The notes beneath the pieces are model-generated. The model searched no databases and had not been told where the DNA came from. It was given only the letters and a program-made list of their open reading frames with translations. A program made the translations under genes and the position numbers. DNA of 64,000 bases from Actinospica robiniae DSM 44927 (lineage in GTDB: Bacteria > Actinomycetota > Actinomycetes > Streptomycetales > Catenulisporaceae): contig NZ_KI632511.1 of assembly GCF_000504285.1 (NCBI RefSeq), positions 5,686,154 to 5,750,153 on the forward strand, read 5' to 3'. Shown in pieces: positions 17,028 through 25,634 of the stretch. Positions within the stretch are counted from its first letter, which is position 1. The number at the start of each line of letters is the position of its first letter.

Positions 17028-18626
17028 GTGTCGAGGGGACAACCCCCTGCCGTGTCTGTTGCATTGATACCGCCGACCGCGCCGACGGTCGAACAAGAGC
17101 CGGGTCGGCTGCGGGCTTTCGTGGCCGGTCAACGCCCCTCGCTCGTCGTGGGCAGCGTCGTCGGCGCCTTGCTGATCATGATCGCGATACGGCTGCCCCT
17201 GGGCGACGACCTGACGCTGCACGTCGCTGTGCTGCGCCGCATAATCGCCGACCCCCTACACCCGGGCAATCCCGTGATCGACACGGGCGGAAGCAGCATT
17301 TACTACAGCCCTTACATGCTCGCTCTCGCCCTGCCCGGCAAGCTCTTCGGGCTGAGCGCGATCACGCTCTATAAAGTCGCCGCGATCATCAATGTGCTGC
17401 TCCTCCTGACCGGCATGTACCGATTCGTACGAACACTGACGCCGGCGGGGTGGGCGCCTCCGCTCGCATGGATCGGACTCGCCACTTGGTGGGGCACGTC
17501 GGCCATAGGGTGGAGCGGCTTCCTCTCGCTGCTCTCTCTCGCCGGCACCGAGGCGTATCCGAGCACTCTGGCCACTGCTCTGGCCCTACATCTGTGGGCG
17601 TCTCTGAACGATCGCGAAGCGCGCACGCTCTCCAGCCCGTTACGAATGGCCGGCCTCGGCGCGTGGTACGGCGTGATCCTGCTCATTCACCAGTTCACCG
17701 CGATGAACGCGGCGATCGGCTGCGCCGCGATCCTGATCTCCCGGCACCGCGAGCTGCGCACCAAAGCAACGGCACGCGCGCTCGGGGCCGCCCTCGCTGC
17801 ATGCGTCGCCGTGGTCGTCATATGGCCTTACTACCACCTGTGGAGCATCAGCCAGGGGGAGCTCGATGTCCTCGATCCCGTCCACAGGCCTTTGTACGCA
17901 CACATGGCCACCTGGTATGCCATGGGCGTCATCGTCGGCGCGGTTGCCCTGGCGCTGCGCTGGCGGCGGGCCAAGACGGATGTTCTGGTGCTGCTCTTCC
18001 TCTTCGCGGGCGCCGTGGTGGCCTACGGCTGGCTCACCGGGCACTGGTCGTACGGTCGCAGTTGGCCTACGACGATGCTCGCCGCGCAGCTGGCAGTGGC
18101 GGTGACAGTAGCCGAGTCCCGCGCGCGTCTGCTGCGGCTATGGGTTGCGGTCGTGGCGGTGATGACCACGGTCGGGCTGATGACACAGGCCGGCGCGCTC
18201 GTATACGTGCTCCCATCGGCTTGGCAGCCGAGCGCGACCAGCCTGCTCAGGCACACCCCGGTGCCCACCCGCGCGTACGTCGACAACCGTCCGCGGCTCA
18301 GTTGGCTCGATCGCTACCTCCGGCCGAACGACGTGGTCGCCGCGGACGTCCGCGTCGCGCAGTACGAGGTAGCGGCACACGGCGCGTACGACGTGACTAC
18401 GCCCTGGTATCTGCCCGAAATCTCGACGTCTCAATGGGCGGCCCGCAACGCCGCGACCAGAGCGATCTTCGCCCCGACCACGCCGGCAGCCGAGCGCGAT
18501 TCGCTCCTGCGCAAGTACGACGTCGGTTGGCTCCTGCTGACCACGTCAGAAGCGCCACCGGCAGGAGCGGACATCCGATTGACGGCAGAAGGCGACGGCT
18601 TCCAACTCTACCGGGTCCTCAGCTGA
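17028..18626 (+). CDS. Polytopic membrane protein, GT-C-like
   Basis: A 532-aa protein with about 10-11 hydrophobic segments and a ~120-residue extracytoplasmic C-terminal part. An early loop has the acidic pair LPLGDDLTLHVAVLRR, similar in place to the DxD/ExD of GT-C glycosyltransferases. The end of the protein (VGWLLLTTSEAPPAGADIRL, FQLYRVL) resembles the C-terminal domain of actinobacterial membrane-anchored mannosyl- or arabinosyltransferase-like proteins. Specific activity is not assignable. Two GTG starts are possible, 17028 and 17052; GAGGGGAC lies between them. An AT-rich stretch at 16905-16960 precedes the gene. Confidence 0.7.
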   Translation: MSRGQPPAVSVALIPPTAPTVEQEPGRLRAFVAGQRPSLVVGSVVGALLIMIAIRLPLGDDLTLHVAVLRRIIADPLHPGNPVIDTGGSSIYYSPYMLALALPGKLFGLSAITLYKVAAIINVLLLLTGMYRFVRTLTPAGWAPPLAWIGLATWWGTSAIGWSGFLSLLSLAGTEAYPSTLATALALHLWASLNDREARTLSSPLRMAGLGAWYGVILLIHQFTAMNAAIGCAAILISRHRELRTKATARALGAALAACVAVVVIWPYYHLWSISQGELDVLDPVHRPLYAHMATWYAMGVIVGAVALALRWRRAKTDVLVLLFLFAGAVVAYGWLTGHWSYGRSWPTTMLAAQLAVAVTVAESRARLLRLWVAVVAVMTTVGLMTQAGALVYVLPSAWQPSATSLLRHTPVPTRAYVDNRPRLSWLDRYLRPNDVVAADVRVAQYEVAAHGAYDVTTPWYLPEISTSQWAARNAATRAIFAPTTPAAERDSLLRKYDVGWLLLTTSEAPPAGADIRLTAEGDGFQLYRVLS

Positions 18627-18718
18627 CCGTCAGTACCGCCCCGTGCAGGCACACGGCGGGCGCGGCCGCGCCTCGGCGGACAGCTCGTATCCGGGTGCTG
18701 TCAGTTGCCGATGGCGTC

Positions 18719-18731
18719 TAGAGTCGCCCGT
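18719..18731 (+). promoter_or_regulatory. -10 box of a leaderless promoter
   Basis: TAGAGT at 18719-18724 is followed by seven bases and ATG, the same geometry as at upp and 16081. No ribosome site is visible. Confidence 0.35.
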
Positions 18732-18956
18732 ATGCCGTCCCGTGGACTCGTCGATCCGGCCGATCTCACCCCTGAGATGGTCGCTCAGATTCGTCAATGG
18801 CGCGTCGATGAGGAGTTCAGCTACCGCGGTGTCGCGGAGTCCGCGACTGAGCTTTGGGGATCCCCGTACGGGAGCAACCAGCTATACGGCATGGACCTTT
18901 GCGCGGCGGCCGCGGAAGCGCTCGGCGAGGACTACACCATCGGCCCCTGGAACTAG
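18732..18956 (+). CDS. Small conserved-looking protein, 74 aa
   Basis: The product begins MPSRGLVDPADLTPEMVAQI and continues RQWRVDEEFSYRGVAESA. It ends LCAAAAEALGEDYTIGPWN. The YRGVAESATELW segment resembles the first helices of a small helix-turn-helix, and the balanced codon use suggests a real gene. A TAGAGT box seven bases before the ATG suggests a leaderless transcript. No family is recognised. Confidence 0.6.
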   Translation: MPSRGLVDPADLTPEMVAQIRQWRVDEEFSYRGVAESATELWGSPYGSNQLYGMDLCAAAAEALGEDYTIGPWN

Positions 18957-19203
18957 CGCGTTGCATCGCTCGTCCGTGTGAGGGTCTGCAGCGATCGCGA
19001 CGTACACCGGCCGGTTCGCGGCGGTACTGCGCCGCCGCCTGCACCGCGAGTTCCAGCTCCCCCCTCTGCGACAAGCGGAATACACGCCTGCCGCGTGGCT
19101 GCCGCAGGCCCGCCGTCGCGGAAATGTGAAGATCATGATACCCGCGTGAGATCTTGGTCAAGAAGGATCGAAACTTCAGTTCACGAAAGATGAGAGGGCC
19201 ACC
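18957..19203. other. Intergenic region before the acyltransferase gene
   Basis: No gene is seen in this 247-bp gap. The last part (AAGGATCGAAACTTCAG at about 19162, AGATGAGAGGGCCACC at 19188) probably holds the promoter and a weak ribosome site for the acyltransferase. Confidence 0.4.
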
Positions 19204-20421
19204 GTGGATGCAACCGACGTCGGCGCGATGTTGGAGTCGGTGCCGACGGGCTCCCCACAGACCCGGCCAGAGGCTCCGGCCGCCGAGGCCGGCAAACGGT
19301 TCTCCAGACGGATTCCCTTCATCGACGGCTTGCGCATCCTCGCGGCGCTGGCAGTGCTCTCGGCCCACTTCATCCACGTCAACTCCCATCTGTGGGGGCC
19401 TGGAACGCGCGTGTTCGTCGGGGTCGCGAACATCACCACCTACGGACGCTTCGGCGTCGACCTCTTCTTCCTCATCAGCGGCTTCGTCATCTGCATGAGC
19501 GGCTGGAACAGGACGGTGGGAGAGTTCGCGGTCGCGCGATTCGTCCGGCTCTACCCGATCTACTGGATCGCCGTGCTGGTCACCGGCCTCGTGATGAAGC
19601 TCGAGCCGCACGTGTTCGGCCCGACCCGGTTCACCGACATCGTGACGAACCTGACTCTCTTCCAGCGCCCGCTCGGCGTCCCCAACGTCGACGGCGTCTA
19701 CTGGACACTGCGCTGCGAGCTGCAGTTCTATCTGCTGTTCGCGTTCCTCGTCTGGCGTGGACTGACGTACCGCAGAGTCGTGGTCTTCTGCGTCCTCGGC
19801 CTGATCGCGTCGACCATGGGCGTCGTCGCGAACTCGCGACTGGTGCTCGAGATCGTCGATCCGGTGTACCTGCCGTACTTCATCGGCGGAATCGCCTTCT
19901 ACCTGATCTACCGGTTCGGGCCGAACCTCCAGTTGTGGCTCCTGGTCTTCGGCTCCTGGCTGCTCGTCCAGCACACGCTGCTCGAGGCGAAGGGCGGCCG
20001 CTTCGACTACACCACCTGGCACCCCTCACATCTGACCATGCTCGCACTGATGACCTTGATCTACGCGGTCATCGCCGTGGCCGCCCTGCACTGGACCGAC
20101 TGGATCCGCTGGCGTTGGCTGCGGCCGGCCGGGGCGATGACCTACCCGCTCTACCTGCTTCACGTCGGCCTGGGATTCCCGCTGATCTACGTTCTCAGCC
20201 ACGGTGCCATGCGCCATGTCAACAGTTGGGTTCTGTTCGCGCTCGTCACGCTGACGATGCTCGCACTGGCCTACGTCGTTCAGCGCTGGGTCGAGAAGCC
20301 CATCGCCACCCGGATGAACGCCGCCCTCAAGCGCACGCTGGCAAACGCGGGCGACCCGGGCGACCCGGGCGCCCCGCGTGTCCCAGCGCCCCGGGTCGCG
20401 AGCCCGGACCCGAATTCATAA
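19204..20421 (+). CDS. Acyltransferase-3 family membrane protein
   Basis: A 405-aa protein with about ten transmembrane helices. The family signature is present: IPFIDGLRILAALAVLSAHF at about residues 38-57 with the catalytic-type His, and GRFGVDLFFLISGFVI. The VQRWVEKPIA near the end is also typical. Such proteins O-acetylate cell-surface glycans or secondary metabolites. The C-terminal ~40 residues are a Pro/Gly/Asp-rich cytoplasmic tail. The start is a GTG at 19204; a later start is possible. Confidence 0.88.
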   Translation: MDATDVGAMLESVPTGSPQTRPEAPAAEAGKRFSRRIPFIDGLRILAALAVLSAHFIHVNSHLWGPGTRVFVGVANITTYGRFGVDLFFLISGFVICMSGWNRTVGEFAVARFVRLYPIYWIAVLVTGLVMKLEPHVFGPTRFTDIVTNLTLFQRPLGVPNVDGVYWTLRCELQFYLLFAFLVWRGLTYRRVVVFCVLGLIASTMGVVANSRLVLEIVDPVYLPYFIGGIAFYLIYRFGPNLQLWLLVFGSWLLVQHTLLEAKGGRFDYTTWHPSHLTMLALMTLIYAVIAVAALHWTDWIRWRWLRPAGAMTYPLYLLHVGLGFPLIYVLSHGAMRHVNSWVLFALVTLTMLALAYVVQRWVEKPIATRMNAALKRTLANAGDPGDPGAPRVPAPRVASPDPNS

Positions 20422-21100
20422 GTGCTCGTCGCCTCTCCTGTAGTGCGCTGCCGTACCGCTCACACCCCGCCTCCCGATTGCTTCCCGTCGTGGAGGCGGG
20501 TGAAGACCTTGAACTGCCCCAGGCGCTCGCGATCGAGATGGCGCTCGTCTTGGAGCGGCCGAGCGACCACTTCCGTATTTTCGGGCTGCTCTGGCTGCCG
20601 GCGCAGGGCTAGGGGCGGGGCCTGTGGAAGCGGGAATGCCGGAGTGGCGCCGGGACGACTGGTGCGCCGTCGAGCCGACCGAATCAGTAGAGATCGCCGA
20701 TCAGCACCGCCGGGCCAGCGCAGGCCCGTGCGGGAGTCGGTGGCGGCGGCACGGCCGGAGTTCCCCGACTTCGAGCGTTTCTGCCGGGCGGTGGTCGGCG
20801 TGTCACGACACTGTCATGCGAGGAGCGGGCGGCGAGAGACTCGGCACGACGCGCATCGTGCCATCGTGCTCCGGCAGCCGCCTGATTCGCCGAGCGGCAT
20901 CCCGCTTCGCATCCGTCGGATAAGCGCCATGCGACGGGGCTGCTTGGGGTTAAGGGGCGAATGCGCCCGAAATCAAGCCCGACACGCGCATCCGCCGAAG
21001 GTTCTTTCGTCGACTCGCCCTTCGCTCGCCCACGGAGCGCCATGCGCCATGCGCCATGCGAACGTAGCAGTGAGCTAGACCGGTGAATCAACGGCAAAAC
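20422..21100. other. Long gene-poor stretch before the tRNA scar
   Basis: Nearly 700 bp without a convincing gene. A GTG frame at 20490-20612 (EAGEDLELPQALAIEMALVL, 40 aa) has coding-like composition and may be a remnant. The rest shows scrambled frames and a tandem GCCATGC motif near 21042-21058. The stretch separates core-type chromosome from the accessory region. Confidence 0.45.
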
Positions 21101-21139
21101 AAAGAATCCCCAGCTCAGAACCACTGAGCCGGGGATTTC
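21101..21139 (-). terminator. Terminator of the former tRNA-Arg gene
   Basis: On the minus strand CCCCGGCTCAG (21134-21124) pairs with CTGAGCTGGGG (21118-21108), one mismatch, followed by ATTCTTTG. It lies immediately downstream of the tRNA-Arg 3' fragment, as expected for its native terminator. Confidence 0.7.
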
Positions 21140-21142
21140 ATC

Positions 21143-21186
21143 GGTGCGCCCGAAGGGATTCGAACCCCTAACCTTTTGATCCGTAG
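21143..21186 (-). other. 3' fragment of tRNA-Arg(ACG), probable att site
   Basis: The minus strand reads CTACGGATCA from the anticodon loop, then a normal variable region and the T arm TAGGGGTTCGAATCCCT, then the acceptor strand CGGGCGC and ACC. The D arm, the 5' acceptor strand and the 5' half of the anticodon stem are missing. This is exactly the part kept at one end when a tyrosine-recombinase element integrates into a tRNA gene. The native terminator remains on the left side, so the element should lie to the right. No complete tRNA-Arg is seen in the rest of the window. Confidence 0.75.
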
Positions 21187-21416
21187 CTGAGGCAAATCAG
21201 GTGCCGAACATATCGGCTCGTGCCGTAATGTCCATTCTCGCGTGAGCCGATCCGGCTTCCCGCCGCCGTCCCGTCCTACCGGTAGCCGATGGTGCCGTGC
21301 CGTCCGCGCCTATCCGCTCGCCCGCCGCTCGCCCAACGTTCGAAATCCGGCCGCTCCGTGGTGCGTACTTCCGACACGTCCAAGGGGCCGTCACGTGTCG
21401 TCCGCTGAACGCGCGC
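21187..21416. other. Island-edge intergenic region
   Basis: No gene is seen in these 230 bases between the tRNA fragment and the end of the toxin-immunity operon. No integrase or excisionase remnant is recognised. Confidence 0.4.
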
Positions 21417-22148
21417 CTAACTCGGTGCCACCGGCATCGAGCCGAACCCGTCGAACAGGTAGGCGTAGACCTGGGCGAGGTAGAGCGCAAGCTGGTCGGC
21501 GGTTTCGAATGGCACGTACGTCAGCTGGTGCCATGTCTGCGGTGTGATCGGCCGCTGCTGGATGAGATGCCGAAGGCCCATGGCGACGCAGTCGCGGTAG
21601 TCGGGCCAGGCGAGGGCGAAGGTCGGCTGGAGCATGCCCAGGTCGTCCACTGCCTCGCAGCCGAGTAGTCCGGCGCAGAAGTTGAGGAAGCGGCGGTCGA
21701 CACCGGGCACCTCGAGCCCCAGCGACGAAAGCGGCACGCAGAGCGGGTCGAGATCGCCGGCCGGGTACGGGTAGAGCGTCGTGTTCCACAACTGGTCGCC
21801 TTCGGCCGGCCCGGTGGCGGCGTCGGCGGTCTCGGCAGGCCGATAGACGCCGTAGACCAGGCCGCCGAGGAAGTCGCCGCGCGTGTAGTTGGTGGAGCCG
21901 TCCTCGTTGATCGGCATTCGGGTGCTGATGCCGATCGCGGTGGCCTTGTCGGCATGCAGGCCCGGTCCGTAGACGTCAGCGAACGGGAGCACCGGTGCGA
22001 GGTCGTGGTGCTCGACCGCGTGGGCGCGTGCCACATTGTCCGCGGTGACCAGAGCCTCCTCGGAGTCGAAGCGCGTGGCCCAGGGCCCGACCCGGTGCGG
22101 GAGTTCCGTGCGGCTCGTCGCTCCGGGGTCGCCGGTCGGATCAGTCAT
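21417..22148 (-). CDS. Probable immunity-type protein, 243 aa
   Basis: An acidic soluble protein with no signal peptide or membrane helix, beginning MTDPTGDPGATSRTELPHRV. Segments such as FADVYGPGLHADKATAIGIS and FLNFCAGLLGCEAVDDLG are not known to me from a named family. It is the last gene of a four-gene operon whose first two products look like a secreted WXG100-type toxin system. It overlaps the preceding gene by eight bases. By position it is an immunity or accessory protein. Confidence 0.6.
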   Translation of the reverse strand: MTDPTGDPGATSRTELPHRVGPWATRFDSEEALVTADNVARAHAVEHHDLAPVLPFADVYGPGLHADKATAIGISTRMPINEDGSTNYTRGDFLGGLVYGVYRPAETADAATGPAEGDQLWNTTLYPYPAGDLDPLCVPLSSLGLEVPGVDRRFLNFCAGLLGCEAVDDLGMLQPTFALAWPDYRDCVAMGLRHLIQQRPITPQTWHQLTYVPFETADQLALYLAQVYAYLFDGFGSMPVAPS

Positions 22149-22542
22149 CGTCGTTCCGTTCCTGGGCTTCCCGCTCGGCAACGGCCAGTACGCACTGGCC
22201 GCGCTTGTTCTTCTCGTGTGGGCACGGTTCGTCGTTCGGGGGCGGGTAGATCGGCTCGGGCCGGTCGCCGAAAACGTAATCGTAGAACGCCTGGAGGTAC
22301 TCGCGAAGCTGCTCGCGTGTGCAGAAGGGCGTGTCGGTAGCGCTGGCCCACTCGCGCAGTGTCGGGTCGTACGCGAGCACGTAGTCGTAGGCCGCCTGGT
22401 ACGCGGCGCGAAGCTCCGCGTGCGCGCGCACCTCGTCCCGTAGGTTCGCCGCGTCACGATGGAATTCCGCTTCGACGTTGTGCACCCAGAGCAACGCCCA
22501 GCGGACGTTGTCGATGTTCGGGATCTGGTCCTGCCACCTCAT
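22141..22542 (-). CDS. Probable immunity protein, 133 aa
   Basis: A small helical protein (MRWQDQIPNIDNVRWALLWV at the start) with a Cys-containing acidic tail (DEPCPHEKNKRGQC). ATGA coupling joins it to the end of the toxin-like gene (overlap 22539-22542), and its own end overlaps the next gene. A small soluble gene coupled directly behind a toxin is the usual place for the cognate immunity protein. No family is recognised. Confidence 0.6.
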   Translation of the reverse strand: MRWQDQIPNIDNVRWALLWVHNVEAEFHRDAANLRDEVRAHAELRAAYQAAYDYVLAYDPTLREWASATDTPFCTREQLREYLQAFYDYVFGDRPEPIYPPPNDEPCPHEKNKRGQCVLAVAEREAQERNDDD

Positions 22543-23450
22543 TGGTTAATGCTCCGGTCAGGCTCGGGGTAGATCGTGGTCAGATTCCATGATCCGTCCG
22601 GGGCTTTGTCGTACACCGCTGTGATCTTAGTGCCGGTGAAGTCGACGTCCTTGTAATTGATGTTCGTGCCGGTGAGCGGGTTCGACGGGTCGATGTACTT
22701 CCCGCGCAGATTGCCCATGCCCTCGGGCCCGATGGCGCCGGCCGCGTCGATGGTGACCAATTCGTGGGTGCCTGCTCCTGCGGGAATCGCGGCGCGGGCC
22801 GCGGCGTCGGCCTTCGCCATGCTCTCGGGGTCGCCGAAGGCCGTGGCGAACGGCCCGCAGCTGTGGTTCGCGGGCTGGCCGTTCGGCTTGGTGCGGTACA
22901 TGTCCTTGTATTTGAGCGGGTCTGTGTCAGGCAGTCCGCCAGCGCCGGGGCGCGCGGGGTCGACCTTCTGCGTCGTCATGACGTACCCGTCGGGGGTCAT
23001 CTTCGGGGTCGGCGGATCACCCTCCATGATCGGCTTGCCGAGCCGGTCATTGAGCTGCTTCTCGCTCGGGTCCAGGTGCCGGGCCGGGGCGTGTCCCTGG
23101 GTGCGAAGCTCACCGATCTGTTTCGGCACCGCTGCCTTCTCCGCCCGTCGGGCCGCGGCCTCCTGCGCAGCCTTGTCAGCCGTCTCCTTGGCCGCTGCGT
23201 CGTCGACGGGCGACGCTGCCGGCGGAGCCTCCTGCTCGGGGATCTGCGGTGCCTGTTCGTCCGGATGGACCTTCGCCAGGTCCCCGGCTATGTTCGCGTC
23301 CTGGTCGACGAGTGCCTGCGAGGTCTGCTCGCCGATCGCCGCGGTGTCCTCGTGAAACTCGGCCATCTTGCCCGAGGAATCCTTCACCACCCCGGTGATC
23401 GTGTCCTTCAGACCCACCGCGAGGTTGCGCTGCTCCTCCCCGTCGGCCAT
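22539..23450 (-). CDS. Candidate type VII-linked polymorphic toxin
   Basis: A 303-aa protein. Residues 1-50 are helical, 60-125 are an Ala/Glu/Lys/Pro-rich linker (PQIPEQEAPPAASPVDDAAA), and the C-terminal ~110 residues are compact. They contain NHSCGPFATAFGDPESMAKA, THELVTIDAAGAIGPEG and a final strand pair ITAVYDKAPDGSWNLTTIYP. A C-terminal strand ending T-x-YP is common in BECR-fold RNase toxins, but the catalytic residues cannot be assigned from sequence alone. It is ATGA-coupled to the WXG100-like gene upstream and to the immunity candidate downstream. Confidence 0.6.
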   Translation of the reverse strand: MADGEEQRNLAVGLKDTITGVVKDSSGKMAEFHEDTAAIGEQTSQALVDQDANIAGDLAKVHPDEQAPQIPEQEAPPAASPVDDAAAKETADKAAQEAAARRAEKAAVPKQIGELRTQGHAPARHLDPSEKQLNDRLGKPIMEGDPPTPKMTPDGYVMTTQKVDPARPGAGGLPDTDPLKYKDMYRTKPNGQPANHSCGPFATAFGDPESMAKADAAARAAIPAGAGTHELVTIDAAGAIGPEGMGNLRGKYIDPSNPLTGTNINYKDVDFTGTKITAVYDKAPDGSWNLTTIYPEPDRSINQ

Positions 23451-24163
23451 CAGAACTCGATCCCCTCGGCCTGCGACTGGAAAGTCTCCGCGTGCGAACG
23501 CATGGTCGCCGCGTGCGAACGCAGCAGGCCCACATGCTGATCGACCACGCCCTTCTCCAAGGTGACGGTGCCGCCGCCCAGCGGATCGACCCCGCCCGGC
23601 GCGTTCGACCAGTCCAGGCCCTGGAGCATCTGCTCCACCTTCGCCACCAGCGGCTTGCTCGCCGCCTCGATCACCTTGCCCTGCACGTACATCTCCAGGT
23701 CCTGGATCAACGAGTTCCCGATCGCCTCACCGATCTCCTCAAGACCCGGCAACGCGGCCAAACTCGCCCCCAAGGTCTCCGGAGCCGCCGCCAGGGCGGT
23801 GGCATAGGAGATCGCCAACTCCACGAGCTGGACCAGCGCCTGCCCCTTCTGCACCACCACGTACGCAGCCCATGCGTCGATCGCCGCCGCCATCACGTCA
23901 CACGCCGCCACCAGCTCCTTGACGTGCGTGGACGACAGATGCGCCCATCCGGAGGACATCGCCTGCGTCGATGAACCCTGGTAGCCCTGCGCGATGCCGG
24001 CGACCGCCTGCGTGGCGTCCTCGTGCGTCTGCTCGACCGCCTGCCCGAACTCCCGCGTCAGCGTCGCGAGATGAGCCAGCGAATCCTCGTTTATGTAAGG
24101 CCACTTAATCCCGATGGCGTTCAGAAACGTCACCACCGGCATCGGCAGATCATCAACCGCCAT
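23450..24163 (-). CDS. WXG100-like / CpnT N-terminal-type protein
   Basis: A 237-aa helical protein. The N-terminus (PMPVVTFLNAIGIKWPYINE, then LAHLATLTREFGQAV) and the central YQGSSTQAMSSGWAHLSSTH, with its Trp turn, match the WXG100-like domain found at the N-terminus of CpnT-type toxins and other ESX substrates. Helices around residues 95-150 are hydrophobic. It probably targets or chaperones the coupled toxin through a type VII (ESX) secretion system, whose machinery is not in this window. It is the first gene of the operon. Confidence 0.75.
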   Translation of the reverse strand: MAVDDLPMPVVTFLNAIGIKWPYINEDSLAHLATLTREFGQAVEQTHEDATQAVAGIAQGYQGSSTQAMSSGWAHLSSTHVKELVAACDVMAAAIDAWAAYVVVQKGQALVQLVELAISYATALAAAPETLGASLAALPGLEEIGEAIGNSLIQDLEMYVQGKVIEAASKPLVAKVEQMLQGLDWSNAPGGVDPLGGGTVTLEKGVVDQHVGLLRSHAATMRSHAETFQSQAEGIEF

Positions 24164-24406
24164 TACCCGCCCCCTTGCCCACCCCCGGCCCTACACCTCG
24201 GGCCAGCGCCCTTGGACAGCAACCGGCCAAGCCCGATGCGTAGTCGTACGGTCACACAATACGCCACCGACCGGCTCTGGCAGCAAGGTCCCAGGCGGCA
24301 ACGGACCTCATCGCGGCGAACCTGAAACGGAGCAGGAGGCCGGCGACGTGTACAAGGCTCTGCCGCCGCATCAGCCGATTTTGGGCGCTCCCGGTATGAG
24401 TGTGGG

Positions 24407-25413
24407 TTACGCAGGGCTCTGTTCCCATGGTAGGTGGAGGGTGATTGGTCCGCAGGTGAGCATGACGAGGCCGAGGGCGGCGTCGGCGGAGTGGAAGCCG
24501 CGTGCTCTGCGGATGATCAGGCGGACGTTGCTGTTGATGCCTTCGTGCCGCCCGTTGTTGATCTTCCGTTCGAGGGCGGCGTTGATCCCGGCCAGGTGTT
24601 TGCGCAGGGTCCCCGCGGCCTTGGCGAACGGGGCCATGCCGCTGTTCTCGGCCTGGGTGCACCAGGTTTCGAGCAGGCACAGTGCGTCGCCGGGTGCCAG
24701 GTCGCCGTGGAAGATAGCGCGCAGCGCCTCTTTGAGCTTGTAGCCTGCCCAGAGCGTGCCGCCGCGCCGGCGGAATCTGCGCAGCTGTGCGGCCTGGTCC
24801 TCGTCGAGGTTTTCAGGGTTCTTCAAAAGTGCCCAGCGGGCGCCCTTGAACAGTTTCGCGCTCACCGGGTCGATCTGCCGCATGGCCTGCCATTCGATGC
24901 GCCGGACCTTGTCGAACGCGTCGGTGACCAGCTTGACCACGTGGAACGGGTCGATGCAGATCACGGCGCCGGGCGCGTGGGCGGCCACGGACTTGCGGAA
25001 TGCCGCGCCCATGTCCATGCTCGCCGCCTCGATCTGCTGCGCGCGCTCGGTGCCGAGCTCGTCGAAGAACGCGTCGAGGGCCGCGGTGTCCTTGCCCGCC
25101 CGCCCCCACACGATCTTCCCGGTGGCGTGGTTCGAGACGAGCGTGAGGTACTCGTGGTGCTTGCGCCAGGAGATCTCGTCCACGCCGATGGTCACCAGAT
25201 CGTCCAGACGGCCGGTGTCGAGCTCCGTGTCCACGACCCGTTCGATGATCCGTCCGACGGTGTCCCAGTCGATCCGCAGGAATCTGGCGATCGCGCTCTT
25301 ATCGGTGCGGGTGGCCGGGAACGCCGCCACGTCCTCGAACTCGGCGGTGAATCCGGAGCGGTACCGGGCGAACGGCGCCCACTCGGTGACCACCCCGTGC
25401 GCCGGGCAGCGCA
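24407..25413 (-). pseudogene. ISL3-family transposase, N-terminus removed
   Basis: The frame encodes the DDE part of an ISL3 transposase: RCPAHGVVTEWAPFARY, IGVDEISWRKHHEYLTLVS, VICIDPFHVVKLVTDAFDKV, RWALLKNPE and NNGRHEGINSNVRLIIRRAR. The family normally starts ~80-100 residues earlier with zinc-ribbon cysteines. Here those residues are replaced by sequence that is the inverted repeat of an IS3-type element (from 25414). The open frame reaching 25462 is therefore chimeric. The missing N-terminal part was not found intact on the far side of the IS3 element, so a deletion probably accompanied the insertion. Confidence 0.82.
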
Positions 25414-25625
25414 GGAGTCGACACGGTTTGTGCCACCACTCGCCGCATCGTAGCTTTGACATGCGGCGGGATGGGTTCCTGCGTTGCGTTCGTCGCGCTA
25501 CAGGACAGCAACAGTGCGTAGGTGGTGGGGCTACGACTGCCAGAGTTCTGGTTCATGTCGTCCCGCCGCGCCAGCCGCCGTGATCTCGAAGCCGCCCTCG
25601 CCGACGCCCGCGGACTGCTACGGCG

Positions 25626-25634
25626 GCAAGAACG
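25626..25634 (+). repeat. Target duplication of the IS256-type element, left copy
   Basis: GCAAGAACG, repeated exactly at 27147-27155. Nine bases is within the 8-9-bp duplication typical of IS256-family elements. Confidence 0.85.

Noticed and set aside
20490..20612. 40-residue GTG frame EAGEDLELPQAL
   Set aside because: Coding-like composition but too short, no clear ribosome site and no known family.
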